DNA of 64,000 nt from Triatoma infestans (GCA_011037195.1 JAAEAF010002710.1:1-64000); one strand, 5' to 3'. Positions 33,261 to 45,600 are shown, numbered from the stretch's first letter. Numbers and translations are program-made. Notes: generated by a model not told the origin, from the sequence alone.

Positions 33261-34960
33261 ATTTAAGAGCTTTAAGACTTTCAATTGGATACGATTGACT
33301 ATAGTGAAGTAGTTCAAGGCCCAATTTTTTAACTGATCCCAAACTTCTGATCGGTAGTGTATATATTCTTAAGGGGAGGCAATTTGTCTTTTTGTCCGGG
33401 GCGATGTAACCGCTAGAACGGGCGCTGCGAGAGGACACTGTCCGGAGGCCGGCAGTGCACTGAGAAGGCTCCGAACTTTGGGGTAGCTATATGAGCCCAG
33501 AATAGCTTTGGATAGCATAGGGCTTGGTCCCTCCCCACAGACAATATTAATCAAGGCGATACTCTTGTTATTGCCAAGGACACTTACATTCTTTTTTTAA
33601 AAAGATGAAAAACAAGAATTTCAACCCATCCATCCGGAACTTTTTCACAACGAGAATACTATTATACAAATTGAGTAAATAATGCTCCTAATCGAGTGGC
33701 ATTTTGAAAAATTCATAATACAAGTCATCTGTGCCCAGGGCTTTATCTAGTTTACTCCCCTTAATTGCCATTTGTAACTCCTGTAAAGACATATTATCTC
33801 GAAAAGAATTGGTTAATGTGAATGAGATTTTAGAAATAACTCTAGTTGAATGGAATAGAGTGCTTTGTAATAACATAAGAAATCTTGTACGGATATAGGA
33901 TTTTTTAATAAACTTTTACCTTTAAATTTGTTAACTGTAAACCAAAATTGTTTTACATTTTGCACCTCACTAAATGAATCCAATATTTATATTTGAAACT
34001 GCCTTTTATTTCTTTTAATAATTTCTTTCTAATGTTTTTTTCTTTCCATAATCATAGCATAACTTAATTCGGAAAATTGATTTCTCTTTAAATTAGACAT
34101 GATTCTAATTTGCTTTTTTGCTGCTACACACATCATTTATCAAATTTGGTTTTTAAAAATATAATATAAAATATAAAAATTAGTTTTCTTTTTTGATCTT
34201 TAACAAACCACTATTTGCACAATTTTTAAAATTAAAATATTTTCATATAGATTATTAACGTCTGTGGAATTAAAATAAATACCATTATTAAAGGATAATA
34301 AATATAAATAATTTCTGACCAAACAAGAATTTCTTTTCCTACACACGGGTCTTTATTCAATTCTACTTCATTATTAGAGTGGGACTTAGTTATTTTCAAC
34401 CGAAGTCTAAGAGGAGGGTCATCAGTTGGTTCTGGAAACGATTTTACCTGAAAATTAGTGATGTAATCCTGAAGAGGAGATAGCCATACTGAGTCCACTA
34501 TACTTGCTCCTCTTGTGGTTATGTCTGTATATAAGGCAGGACTATCGTTTGGTGTTCTGCCGTTTAAAATAAAGAAACCATTATCTTCCATAAATTAGGT
34601 CCTTTTTTATTAATAAAAACATTGAATGTTTCCATTGGTCCTGACAGAACACTCCCTTCAAGCATAACTTCCTACAATGGGTTTAGCATACCAATCGAGT
34701 GTTTCAGTCGCCACCCATAATTATATGTTCGCCAAATTCACTACATTGTAAACACGATATCATTTCATTCGAAACAAGAGCCCAGGGCAACGTCGGGAGA
34801 CCAATATAATGGGTACATTGAAACACTCTCAATGAGTGTTAACCGTCATTAACAGACTACCGCTCACACTATAAACAAATGAACACTTTTGAATGAAATC
34901 TTTCTGATAAAACATAATTAAACCGCCATTTGGCTTTTCATACTTCAAATATATGTGTAC

Positions 34961-37196
34961 ATAACTTTAAAAAAAAAACCCTTTTCCTTTCAAGGAATTT
35001 AAAAAGAAAAGTATTTTCACAAAATTACTATAAAATTGCAATACAAAAAGGTATTTTGAAATATTCCCTCTTACAATTATAAGAGAAGGTAAAAAGATTT
35101 TGTATTTTCGGTTATACTAGGGAGGCAATAAGTTCAAATTCCAAAAAATCTTTGTATAAAACTATTAACTTCTTCCTGCTATTTTGAAAACACACACACA
35201 CACACATTAAAATAATCCATATTATCAAATCTGAATTTCTGTCATTAGAAAACTAAATTTTCTATTTTGCCAGAAGATTCTATCAGCGATTTCTTGTAAT
35301 AATATCAAACTTGTAGTAACACATTCTTTGTGAATGATTTTGCATCCATCAAAAAAAAAAAAAAAAACCTGAAAAAACTATTACTTCTTATTAAACTTTA
35401 TAACCAAAAACCAAAAACCAGCATTCAAGAAGGGAAAGGAAATCAATTTATAATTTGTTTTTGTTTAATCAGAAGTTTTCTTTAAACATTACAACACAAA
35501 ATATTTGGTTAAAACAATTGCAGTTTATTTGAGGCAAATTCTAAGAATTGGCATAAATAATAATAGAAAGTTATTTATAATATAATATGTATATATACAT
35601 ATTATATATACAATCGTAATGGCGCAGTCTTGATTTACCACTTGTTAAACAATAAATACAATTTTGCAATTAGTAACAAACGCAACAGTTGAGATAAAAC
35701 CATCTGTAGCTTAAATTACTTTTGCCATATTGCAATGACACCATAGTTCTGCTCACTGTTAAACAACCTCACCATTCCAGGCAACCTGGATATATAATTG
35801 GCACTATATTTAAAAACCATAAATATATTTTCATCAATTAATTTTAACATGATATAATATACACTATCCAAAATGCTGATTTCTAAAATGCTTTTTTTAA
35901 CAAATTTGGTATAGTTCTATAGCAACTGATATCATTTTCAAATAACTTTCACATAATACTGATTAATAAGTAAACCAACATTTTAAAATTTATATATTTG
36001 TTTTCCGTTTTTTATAACAACCTAAAGTGTACATTACTGTGCTTAAAATAGATGAAAAAATTGTGTACATGTAAAGATGTCGAGTCCAAAATTGAAAATT
36101 AAATTTGGGTAGGTAAAAAGAGAGATAATTTATACAATAACTCCTCCAAACCCTGTTTCCATATTTATTTATTTTTTAACAATAAGAAGAATGTCCTGGG
36201 GGAAATAAAATAAATAAAAAATGGAAAAGGGAACAAAACACAATTGATCACATAATCTGCACATATAATATTCACTTTTTAGTAATCTCTCTCTTTAGCC
36301 TCCTATAAAAGCAATTAAGAAATTAACCATATTAAATTCTATTTCATAATGGCAGATTGTTAAGTAATGACTTTTTGCATAACTATGAAGCTTTAGTTAG
36401 ACTGAGAAGTCTTAAATGATTAGTTAGTTATAGTACAGTAAGAGTTAATAAGACTGGAATCTATATTTTACCAATTTATTTCTGCCCAGGCAGACCATAC
36501 ACCTGGATATAAGTTTGTCCAATATTACTAATTAAAACAATGTCCTTTAATAACAAGCTTCTCTAAATTTAAGAATCAATGTTTATGAAAAGCTGTTTCA
36601 CAAAATATTCATAAAACCTATAAAATTTTCTTCTATATGAACCTACAGTCTATTTAAAGTCAAAAACTATAGTTCACAGTCAACAAATTTATCAACAATA
36701 CAAATAATCCATCTTTTTCACAATAAACATTAAGTAAACTTTAGATTCAACTTAAATATTGCACAGTAGATAATTAATTGAACAAGAAAACAGTGATGTC
36801 ATCGCTTAACATAAACAATTCTAAGCTACATAAGATTGGATACAATACCAGGTACTTAATATAAACCACACAATAATTATTGCTGGTAAATTACCACATA
36901 CTTCTTAAAATACACTGTACAATTTCACACCATAAAACGTTTATTATAAATTTTAATACTAGTTTCGTTCAGGCTTTTTCTTTAATATTATTTAAGCAAA
37001 TGAGTAATTGTAATACATCTTTAAATTATATATGTTTTTGTAGTGGACTATGTACTTAAAATATGCCATTCTCGAAATATCTAATGTCACTATTACTTTT
37101 GGTCTTAAAATCATCTTAATTAAATCACAAATTCCCCGATTTAATAACAAGTCATTAACAGATAAAATTAATGATATAATTTAAAAATGGAAATAA
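34961..37196 (-). other. Probable Raf 3' UTR and adjoining intergenic DNA
   Basis: AT-rich with no ORF of interest. Several AATAAA sites occur on the minus strand (for example near 36165). The distal part (34961-35400) has family C traces and a poly-A run at 35350-35367. Which polyadenylation site is used cannot be told from sequence. Confidence 0.45.
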
Positions 37197-39245
37197 TTAT
37201 ATTCCTACAACCGGGGAAAATGGAAAAGCACCAAACTGAGTATTAACTGGAGTTTTTGGTGAAGCACATGAATAAAGTAAGTCATCAGACTGTAGCTGTG
37301 TTCTATTAAGCAGTGGCTCCGATGTTGACCTCTGAATTTTGGGCATTGAATTGATCTGACTTTCAAGAGAGGCTAATATTTGCCTAAATAATGGGCGATT
37401 CTCACGTTTAAACTGAATACAGTCTTCTAAAAGCCTTCGCAATGCTTTCGGGGTATCAGCAGTAAGTTTATTCAGATCTGGACGTAGATATCCCCTTCCG
37501 ACCATGAATAGTATTTGGTCTTTATTATTGATTTGACTGTAAGGCAACTGACCTGTAAAGAGCTCATATAAAACAACACCATAAGCGTACACATCAGACT
37601 GGAAGCTGTACGGACTATCCTCTTGCATTCTAATGACTTCTGGTGCCATCCACAAAATTGATCCCGTTGGCTGCTGAAACTGCTTTCCGCCAGACCATCT
37701 TGTTTTTACAGTTGCTAGGCCAAAATCACCTATTTTCACAACCATATCATGAAGAAATATGTTGTTACTTTTTAAATCCCTATGAATAATATTTTTGGCA
37801 TGTAAATAATCCATGCCTTGTGCTGTTTGGCGGGCTATATCAATTAAAGTCCACAGATCAAACTTCGTTTCTTGAACATGCAGATGCCTGTAAATGCTTG
37901 ATCCTTCACACCATTGTGTAACAATTGATAGCTGGGGTTTACTTACGTATCCCATGAAAAGTAATATATTAACATGCCGTGTCTTTCTTAATACCGCAAC
38001 TTCATTTTTGAAAGCTTGCAATTGAGCACTTGTTGGATCTTTAACATTTAATGTTTTTATGGCTACTGAGCCATGCCAATGGCCCTTGTAAACAGTTCCA
38101 AAAGAACCTGAGCCAATCCTTTGCCCAGTCAATATTTCATCTGCTGGAATTTCCCAGTCCTCAATAGATTCTCTTGGCCCATCCTTACTTATTTTCTTGT
38201 TGGCACTTTCATCAGCAGAACGAGCTCTAGGCCTCCACGGTCTAAGAGCATTAGTAGGTGAAGCCTGTGCACTTTGGGAGTGAGGTAATCTATTACTTGC
38301 CAATGCAGGCCCTATATTGACTTGATTGACTAATTCATCCAATGAATTTGTATCTCCAGAACTAACATTAACTAAATTGTAACATACATTTGGAGCGGAA
38401 CTTGACCGTTCTCCATGACCTAGAGATCGTGGATGCCTTCTAGTTGTTGGTCTGCTCATGCCATAATTCGACGGCATCTGAAGTATTCCCGCAGATGTTT
38501 CAGGATTAGCTAATAACATTTGATAATAGGTATCTACCATACGGACTTGCTGACACAGAGCAGGAACACCTGCAGCACATCTTTGATGAAACCGATAACC
38601 GCACGTTCTGCAGCAAAAACCTTGAAATAGTAACCGTCTACAGCATTCACAAAAAACTAATGAAAAAAATGTCTTACGCACAAAATTATGAGAAATACTA
38701 GAGGTGATAGGAAACTTTTCTATTATTTCAACTTTAATTTCTTCAGTGTCTATCAATGACAAATCTGCATCCCAAGGAATTTGCGTATCACTATTAGCAG
38801 CATACACAATACACATTTCTGGTGTTAAATTACGAAGTTTCATCGCTTTGGCGAGCGCATCTCTTACCGTTTGCCTAGGTTTCACTTGCACACCTGTTCG
38901 TTGCTGATTAGGTAAGTGGGCACGAACTACACTTTTAAGAGAAGGTTGTACGTTAGATTTTTGTCCTCTTTCTGCATTAGGTTGTACATTTATTTCACTA
39001 TCTCCTTCTGGACTGTAAGTTTTTTGATAGTTAATTTGCTCGTTTAACTGTTGCTCTTTAACTTCTAACTCATGCAACTTACTTGTTAATTCTTGGTATT
39101 CAGTCAAATACATAGGAGGAGGATGTTGAAGACCAGCAAATTTAGCATTTAGAGCATCTATATTTTCTCGCGTTAAATGAATAACACTCTGAATGTTTTT
39201 TAGTTCATCTTCTAAAGTTTCTATTTCATCATAATCAGTAGACAT
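37197..39245 (-). CDS. Raf: Raf serine/threonine kinase (pole hole, B-Raf type), intronless coding region
   Basis: The MAP3K that Ras-GTP recruits to the membrane and that phosphorylates MEK. The ORF encodes 682 residues from the ATG at 39245 ([15 protein letters not shown]); an in-frame TTG 18 bases upstream is not used as start. Domains: B-Raf-specific N-terminal region about 7-75 ([18 protein letters not shown]), Ras-binding domain about 115-178, cysteine-rich zinc domain 186-231 (H186, C199, C202 and later Cys/His), 14-3-3 site RSSSAP (S283), kinase about 371-633 with [12 protein letters not shown]397, HRD (D490), DFG (D507), TVK-T-RWSGG activation segment (T512, V513), and C-terminal 14-3-3 site RSTSEP (S642). 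All catalytic residues are present. No intron interrupts 2 kb of coding sequence. The ORF is divergent from Fam20b. Confidence 0.95.
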   Translation of the reverse strand: MSTDYDEIETLEDELKNIQSVIHLTRENIDALNAKFAGLQHPPPMYLTEYQELTSKLHELEVKEQQLNEQINYQKTYSPEGDSEINVQPNAERGQKSNVQPSLKSVVRAHLPNQQRTGVQVKPRQTVRDALAKAMKLRNLTPEMCIVYAANSDTQIPWDADLSLIDTEEIKVEIIEKFPITSSISHNFVRKTFFSLVFCECCRRLLFQGFCCRTCGYRFHQRCAAGVPALCQQVRMVDTYYQMLLANPETSAGILQMPSNYGMSRPTTRRHPRSLGHGERSSSAPNVCYNLVNVSSGDTNSLDELVNQVNIGPALASNRLPHSQSAQASPTNALRPWRPRARSADESANKKISKDGPRESIEDWEIPADEILTGQRIGSGSFGTVYKGHWHGSVAIKTLNVKDPTSAQLQAFKNEVAVLRKTRHVNILLFMGYVSKPQLSIVTQWCEGSSIYRHLHVQETKFDLWTLIDIARQTAQGMDYLHAKNIIHRDLKSNNIFLHDMVVKIGDFGLATVKTRWSGGKQFQQPTGSILWMAPEVIRMQEDSPYSFQSDVYAYGVVLYELFTGQLPYSQINNKDQILFMVGRGYLRPDLNKLTADTPKALRRLLEDCIQFKRENRPLFRQILASLESQINSMPKIQRSTSEPLLNRTQLQSDDLLYSCASPKTPVNTQFGAFPFSPVVGI

Positions 39246-39274
39246 CTTGACAGCGATCACCAATCTAAATCACA

Positions 39275-39366
39275 CTTAGGCAAGGAAAATAAATTAAAAA
39301 AAAAATAAAATAACCCTACTTCATGAGAAAAATTTTAGGAAGGCTTGAAATTGTTAATACACTAAC
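39275..39366 (-). other. Candidate 5' UTR intron of Raf
   Basis: On the minus strand a GTTAGT donor (39366) follows a GC-richer block 'cgccgctgccaa', and an acceptor with a long pyrimidine tract (ttattttccttgcctaag) ends at 39275, 30 bases before the ATG. If used, Raf has at least one intron outside its coding region. Inference from splice-site shape only. Confidence 0.3.
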
Positions 39367-40924
39367 TTGGCAGCGGCGAACAGCCGTCGACTGCTGCCAT
39401 ATAGAAGTAAACAGGTGCCTTTATCTCTTTATAAAATAAGCTACAATATTTATTAAGTGATTAGAAAATACACTGCTCACAGATTTGCTTTTATTTAATT
39501 TATACTCATTTTGAAGAAGATTTTTTTTTTATTAGTACAACTAGTGGTTTTATAAAAACATACAACGAAAACACCACTCTGTCGAATTCAATGTGATCTA
39601 GTTTCTACTACCTCATCTCACTGTAAATTATAAGTAATTGAATACTTCAGTTAAGTCTGTTTAAATCTAATACGACAATTATATTACATAAATTTTACCA
39701 ACTCAATAACATTAAATGAGAAATCAGTTTAAATTCATTAAAAAAAGTTATATGAAACTTTATTTTCCTCATTTCATTTTGTATTTCTTTTGTATTTATA
39801 TGATTTATTTTTTTAAAGTCACTTAGTTATCTCATTACTAAAATTTGTTTATAGGTGTTGAAATAATGAAAGTATTCATAGCGTTTATGAATAAAAAAAC
39901 AAGAGTGATTATTCATACAATTCAAGTAAAAAAGCATGTTAATGGGGGGGAGGGCAGAAAAATCAGTTTAATTATTTCACAACCGTATTTTTAAGTCTAC
40001 TTATTCGTTCTTGATTGAGCAATTTTTTGTTATTTTTCACTCTTTTCTCTATTTTTTACATCAGCAAAATAAAATGGCCCTGGTAGTATTGCTATTATTA
40101 AAAAAATATTTCATTCTATTTTCTCATTTATTCTTTCTATTCTTTTTCTTTTCATATTTAAGCTAGCCAAGCAATACGTAAAGGTACTTAAGGAAAATTC
40201 AAGGTACTCTTAAAACATTGAAATAATTAAATCACTATTTTAATTTACATATAAAAGAATGGAGTGAAGCAAATTGAATTTATTGATATTTTTCTTCGTA
40301 TACTTATTACTTTTTCAGGTGACTCAGTCTCTTATGAGATCTGGCCTTCAACTGCTCATCATATTTCTTAATTTCGAGAATTAAGTCGTTATTGTAAAAT
40401 GGATGTTGAGGTTTCGTTAGAAAATTTTTTCAAAATTCCACCGACGTTTCGGCAAATTTATTGCCTTCTTTAGGTTAAAAAGCACATTACTATAGTAACG
40501 AATTCAGCAACCATTTTACAATATCAAATACAACATCGTAGAGAACATAAAACATGACATTTGCCCAACCTCTTGTTCTCGGGCTTCTTCGTTTATTGAA
40601 ATGCAACAATCTGATTTAGTTTATGTTTTCAGTTTTGTCATGTTACTGCTGGTGATTACAGTTTTATGTGGATGTGGACTATCATGTTAATGCTTTTAGG
40701 TACCTTGTAATCTGCATTCGACCGTTCTTCCCAAGACTTTCTGTCAGAAACACCATTTTGACTCGGCCTTCCCAAACATTATTATTTATGTCCTAATAAT
40801 TAATTTTCCACGACTGTTGAATGGAAAATTGAAGGCACCATATAACTTTATTTTACACTTGATGAAATACATTTTTCTTACCTTTTTTAATATTAACAAA
40901 TTACAATAATTATAGCCGCATTTT
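39367..40924. other. Raf promoter side and intergenic DNA
   Basis: A GC-richer block at 39367-39420 is the likely Raf transcription start region. Beyond it is AT-rich DNA without a recognisable gene, except the hammerhead-like motif at 40391-40522. An ATG at 40601 opens a short hydrophobic frame (see rejected items). Confidence 0.4.
40391..40522 (-). repeat. Hammerhead-like motif bounded by 12-bp inverted repeats
   Basis: On the minus strand: CTAAAGA (40473-40467), one extra base, GGCAA/TTGCC helix (40465-40451), then GAAACGTC (40450-40443). The GUC triplet is intact but the core CUGANGA has one change. The outer sequences 'attgtaaaatgg' (40391-40402) and 'ccattttacaat' (40511-40522) are perfect complements. 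Confidence 0.45.
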
Positions 40925-41995
40925 TTTTTTTACTTTTTCTTACTGCTGTTATAGGGAAGATTGCGATCGGTAAATTTTTGCTCTCAAGATTTCACCGGAA
41001 ATACACATTGTGAGTTTCCCTGAGTTCAAAAAAGTGTTTTTTAGAAAATGGTCTATTTGTGTGAGTTTGTGGACAGCATAGTTCAAACACGAAAAATCGC
41101 AGAAACTTCATACCGTTTGGGTATCTCATGGGATTACATATCAAAATGCCACTTTACCGAATGGGTTTTTCATTTTTTGCGATATTCATAAAAAACACTC
41201 CAACGATTTTCTTTAAACTTGTAATATTTTTTTGTTTTTTAATTTAAGGCGGTTCAACAGCTATGGTCATTGGCACCCGGAGCCTTCTCAGTGCACTTAC
41301 CAGGCTCCGAACAGTGTTCTCTCGTTACAGGCAACACTGTCCATTACGGACAGTGAAATGTAGAGGCAAGTAGAGGACAGTGTGAATGAGGAAGAAACAA
41401 CTTAAGGGGAACTGGACTCGAACCCGGGTCCTCCTCGTGGGAATCCAGTACGCTAACCACTTAGCTATTCCCTTCCCTAGAACTATATTAAGTATATACA
41501 TAAATAACTATCACTTTTATTTGAAACATTTTCCTGGGAAATGGGTGTTTGTCAGTAGGGTAGGGTCATGTTTTCCTCCAAAGTGCTACTTTAATGTATT
41601 ATATTGTATCATCTAAATAGTATTAAATAGAATTAAATATGTTGCCAATATTCTGAATTTGAAGAAAATGAAGTGCATTTCTACGGAAGTTATTTTAGTT
41701 TTATAGGGTTTTATCCATAAAATCACCCACGGATTTCATTAAATTTGTGACACTAACTTTGAATACAGAGACGTATCTCTCTTCAGTTGGGAGCTTTTTC
41801 CGAGTTAATTTCATTTAAAGAATTTTTGGGTGAGGGGATTATATACTTTCCTCAAAAAGTCATTTTATTAAGTTTAGATTCTGCAATTGATATAAAATGA
41901 TAAGCAAACATTTAATAAAAATATTTTCGTAGAAAATTTGTCACTTAAATCAGTATAAACTGCAGTAAGAGAAAGTCGTCTGAGTGTCTCCCACC
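40925..41995 (+). repeat. Dispersed repeat family C, longest copy, split by a SINE
   Basis: It begins near 'ctttttcttactgctgtt' (40930) and ends near 'aactgcagtaagagaaagtc' (41960-41979), so the ends are inverted versions of each other (CTTACTGC/GCAGTAAG). The inside holds 'accggaaatacacatt', 'cacgaaaaatcgcagaaac', 'cactccaacgattttcttta', 'acttttatttgaaacatttt' and 'tttgaagaaaatgaag'. SINE B4 interrupts it at 41245-41483. No coding frame is preserved. Confidence 0.6.
41245..41483 (-). mobile_element. tRNA-derived SINE, family B, copy B4
   Basis: Minus-strand head AATAGCTAAGTGGTTAGCGT, B box GGGTTCGAGTCC (about 41414-41425), then 'aatggacagtgttgcctgta' and 'gcactgagaaggctccggg'. It lies inside a family C repeat. 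Confidence 0.75.
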
Positions 41996-42380
41996 AGATT
42001 TTTGCTTTCTCTTATTTTTATTTTCAAATCAAACTAAAACTACAAAATTCTCGTTTAACTGTTTATTGAAACCTTGAATCTTTCTAGCTATCTGGAGGTT
42101 ACAAACATGTTATAACAATAGACGTAACAATTTTCTTGTATTCTAGAATGTTACGTTATGATTAAATGCTTGTTGCTCAATGTACAATTTTGAGAAACGC
42201 TTAATCCGTTATAAATATTTATTCGGTTTTGTAATACTCACGCTGTTAATCAATTTATATGTTTTGTATTCCCTATCTTACGAAGTATCAACCTCAGTAT
42301 CTGACAGAAAGGTATTTAGTAATTCATGTATTGCCTATAAATAGTAATCAGCAGGATTATTAATAAAGTGTTAATTTCAG

Positions 42381-42614
42381 GATAATAAAGTTTCCAGCGT
42401 AAAGGTTGTCGAAAAAATTTTACCAGCAGATACCCACTATGTAATGGGTAATACCTCATGGTTAGCTGCTCAGAGAATTGCAGATTTATTAGGTTCTATG
42501 GATGCATTTTACAATGAATTAAATCTGTCAATGAAATATGTTCATAATTTTTCGTTGTTGCTAACAAATGCGAATGTTTCTTTTCCTATAGATTTATGGA
42601 CTCTTGCCGCTAAG
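42381..42614 (+). CDS. Fam20B: Fam20B exon a
   Basis: Acceptor ttaatttcag (ends 42380), donor AAG|GTAGTT. It codes for the weakly conserved luminal N-terminal region, from [20 protein letters not shown] to [12 protein letters not shown]. This first recognisable exon is the least certain by homology; the next one, starting WVNAEQV, joins it in phase 0. Confidence 0.7.
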
Positions 42615-45600
42615 GTAGTTTATTCTTTCTACAATTTATTTGTTTAGACAAAAATAATTCATTTTTAATGGAAAGGCAGTTTATTTTAAGAACTTTACAT
42701 TGCTACAATAAGCCAGATCTTTAGTATTAGTCCAAATTTAAAATATAGTGATAGATCGATGTATTTGTGGTCCGAGAAATTTCAATGGAATATTAGTTCT
42801 TTTCTACACTACATTCTAGTTATCAGGATAGGTCTGAATTTATGTCATACTTTTTATCATTCCTAATCATCCTTGAAGTTAAGAGGGCTCTCATGAGTCT
42901 AAAATATCACTGAAAATTCAAACAGCAATTCATTCCGCCCGGATTGCTAAATAAAATTTTACTGTTTCAAATCGAAGGGTAATTTGCCTCAGTTTCATTG
43001 GGTTAAACTTACATATGGAAAAATAAGGAGATTATGATATTTTAATATTTGTTCATTAAGGCTTATTTGTGATATATCTAGTGGCAGCAATAACAGAAAA
43101 ATGGAATCGTTTCCAACTTCTGAGGAATATTTTTGTACAATGCTTTTTTCCTTTACACCATGGGTTGTTTTAGAACTTTTAGGCATTTTCGGAATAATTT
43201 GTAGTTAATTTTTTAAAATTGAAATATAAAATTCATTCTTTTTTTTATTTTAGTGGGTAAACGCCGAGCAAGTGACACCAAAATATTCTCCCCTTTTGCA
43301 TAACATTTTACAGAAACTAGAACTAAGTAAAATCATTGCTGCTGATATTTTACCCAAAGGTACACAGTTGAAGATATTTTTGACTCTTGAAGGAAATCAA
43401 AGGGCCATTTTTAAGCCTAAATGGTAAGAAATTAGCTCTAGACCTGCTATCTCCGTTACAGTTTATTTATTTATTGAATTAGTTTAGTCATATGCATTGC
43501 AGATTTTTTATTTATTTATTTTGTAGGTATGAACGTAATACTATTATAGAGGGAACTGTATATTCTGGTAAAGATAGGCATAATGGTGAAATTGCTGCCT
43601 TTCATTTATCTAGATTGTTAGAGTTAAACAGAGCACCTATTGTCAGCGGAAGAATTTTGAATTTAGATAAAGAAATACTGCCTGTTTCTACATTCAGTCT
43701 GAATAGAACATTTTATAAAAATGGTATGATTTTATTCAACCTAATGAAATAATTAAATTAAATGAAGTAATAAATTAATTAAAGACGGGAAAAGTTTTTT
43801 AGCAGAAGTGTTTTTTACTAGTTCTGACTTTTTCATTGGATGGCATAGAATTTGTGTGAAGAAATCAAATTTATCTACATAAATTTGATTTTATTAATTC
43901 TTTTTTAAATTAATAATGTTTTATTGATTACTTTTTAAATTATTAAATGATATAAATATTATTTGAATTCGGTAGAAGCAATATAATCCAAACAATTTGA
44001 AGGGAATCCCACGAAATAAAAATCTTGCATGGACTTTGCTAGCTACACAATAAAAATGTTCAGAAATATAAAACTTATTTTTACTATTTCTGATTTTTTT
44101 ACAGTATCCAGAATGAAATAATAATGAAATTAATCAATATAAACAATTTTATATTGCAGCCAGATTGCGTTATATTTCTTTTTTTGTTTGCACCAAGAAT
44201 TTTTTTGACAGAGTAGTTTACACTTTAATTAACACTTTTTTTTTTGAAAAATGAATTAAATCAAAGAAATTGTTTTATCTTTTCCTTTTTTTCTTTTTTT
44301 ACAAGAATTTGGTTTTTATTTTTTGATTCAGGAAATAATACTTGCTTTTATGGAGTGTGTTTCTATTGCAAGCCTGATGATGGAGTTTGTGCCAATGGCT
44401 CCTATTTAGAAGGTTCAATAGCGTTGTGGCTTCCTAATAAATGGGAAACAAAAAGAGCGAGACATCCATGGCAACGAACTTATAACAAAAACCATGCAAT
44501 GTAATGTGTTTAGTAACGTTTAAATATGTAAACTACTTTCGAAATCTTTACATTCATTCTTACAGTTGTAAGAAGAAATGTACGATTCTGTTAGATTTTC
44601 ATAATTTGTTTTCATCTGAAATACTTCCCTTAGGTACTTGTACAAATCACTTGTTAGCAAAGTGTAAGTGAACAGCACAAATAAAAAATGAAAAATAACA
44701 TAGGAATTCAAACTCTACATATACAAATCGTTCCGGATATGAGAATTCAACAATGTTTCGTTAAAATGGAGTCTACTGAATAATTTTTCAGTTTCCCTAA
44801 TTTTTTTTAATACCTCAATAGTTTTTGTCGAAGCTGTGGTGGTAAGCCTTGCTTTAATGTTATTTGAGTTCCATCATTAAATAAATTTAAATGATAAAAA
44901 AAATTAACTTTGAACAAAAACGGTTTATTGGAAGTTGGAGATGGCAAAATAAACTTGTGGGTTTCACGTAAGATTTTGTTCATTTAGACGAAGGGTTGCA
45001 ATGAAGGACATCTATCGAATTATGCACGACGCTAGATAGTGTAAGTCAAGGTTCTTCTCTTGCCTTCCATGATCTCTATCGAATTTTCTTTGCAGGCAGT
45101 ATTTGGTGCTCTAGCTTTCGCTTTGAACCGATAGCACCCGAGTGCTAACGCTGTTAATTTCTGTGATATATAAAAAAATGATAGGCTGACCACACTTTCC
45201 TAATAAGAAATGAAATTGGGTCAGTTCTTTTTTTCTTGAGATTCCGTTCTTCTTTCTTTAAAATTGAATTTTTTTTATGATGAATATTTGGTACTTTTAG
45301 TATCTGATTGCAGTAGAGTAAATTGAATTCTAGCTGTCATGTATACTAAGTTGCTTTGAGGTCTGTTTAATTTTCACTTGCCCCCTCAGCCTTCCGTATT
45401 TTTTGCCTAGCCACTCATTAATTCCGCCATCATTGTTTGAAAGTGAGTGGATTAGATTTCTTTTACTGGTTAGATGATAAAAACACAATAATACTGATAT
45501 TTTCAAATTTTTGTGCTACTGGTAATTCAACGTCATTTGCTAGGTTTGTTTGACAGTTTCCTAAGGTTTTCTGATTTTACTTCGGCTTCCAATGGTTAAG

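Larger units (their letters stand above)
29588..33359 (-). mobile_element. Tc1/mariner element, dead, itself interrupted
   Basis: TA dinucleotides at 29586-29587 and 33360-33361 flank terminal inverted repeats: left CACTGCTGGTAAAAAGTTTG (29588 on); right complement CACTACCGATCAGAAGTTTG. Span is 3.8 kb against ~1.6 kb for an intact element, because foreign DNA lies between about 30470 and 33300. The minus strand encodes transposase pieces at 30470-29782. Confidence 0.75.
29255..33427. mobile_element. hAT-like MITE (about 400 bp), split by a Tc1 element
   Basis: The left end CAGGGCCCGCTCTTG and the complement of the right end CAGCGCCCGTTCTAG are terminal inverted repeats (about 12 of 15 matched). 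The flanks share 'cgagagg' (29248-29254 and 33428-33434), close to the 8 bp expected for hAT. Its left part (29255-29587) and right part (33360-33427) together match the uninterrupted copy at 48970-49369. Confidence 0.65.
29202..33545 (+). mobile_element. 5'-truncated SINE B copy, split by further insertions
   Basis: The flanks 29190-29201 and 33546-33557 are both 'attaatcaaggc', a 12-bp duplication. The left piece (29202-29254) reads 'agcctcttacagctcactg' like SINE B. The right piece (33428-33545) reads 'ggaggccggcagtgcactg' and ends with the LINE-shared tail 'cctccccacagac'. Joining the two flanks restores continuity of the host LINE RT between motifs 0 and 1. Everything between the two SINE pieces is a later insertion. 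Confidence 0.78.
26641..34960 (-). mobile_element. Old LINE split by nested insertions
   Basis: On the minus strand, in the right order, are: an endonuclease (about 34960-34232: KPNGGLIMFYQKDF, EHIIMGGD, ENGFF-like ILNGRTPNDSPALYTDI, ASIVDSVW); RT motif 0 (33800: IKGSKLDKALGTDDLYYEFF); RT 1-2 (29198: LFTSVISNRLMSWVNENKIL then PEEQNGF); an ADDLVIL catalytic motif whose aromatic residue is replaced by a stop (about 28470); the thumb (NYLGVTFSSSGKFSLADDEL, about 28280); and C-terminal parts at 27901-27641 and 26915-26661 (LSCPMFDVPRKKYI). Every part has frameshifts. It is interrupted at 33545, at 28876 and at 27441. A CR1-like clade is likely. Confidence 0.75.

Noticed and set aside
38704..38907. 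A plus-strand 67-codon ORF inside Raf
   Set aside because: It is the complement of the Raf Ras-binding region.
39246..39263. Upstream TTG as the Raf start (six more residues)
   Set aside because: TTG is not a normal start in animals and the following ATG begins the expected N-terminus.
40601..40690. A hydrophobic short ORF (MQQSDLVYVFSFVMLLLVIT) as the missing signal-anchor exon of Fam20B
   Set aside because: It looks like a signal anchor, but no GTRAGT-type donor occurs in the phase needed to join 42381, and it lies beside a repeat motif. Left unassigned.
44244..44331. The ATG at 44244 as a gene start
   Set aside because: It is intron sequence upstream of the acceptor at 44331; the frame runs by chance into Fam20B exon d.
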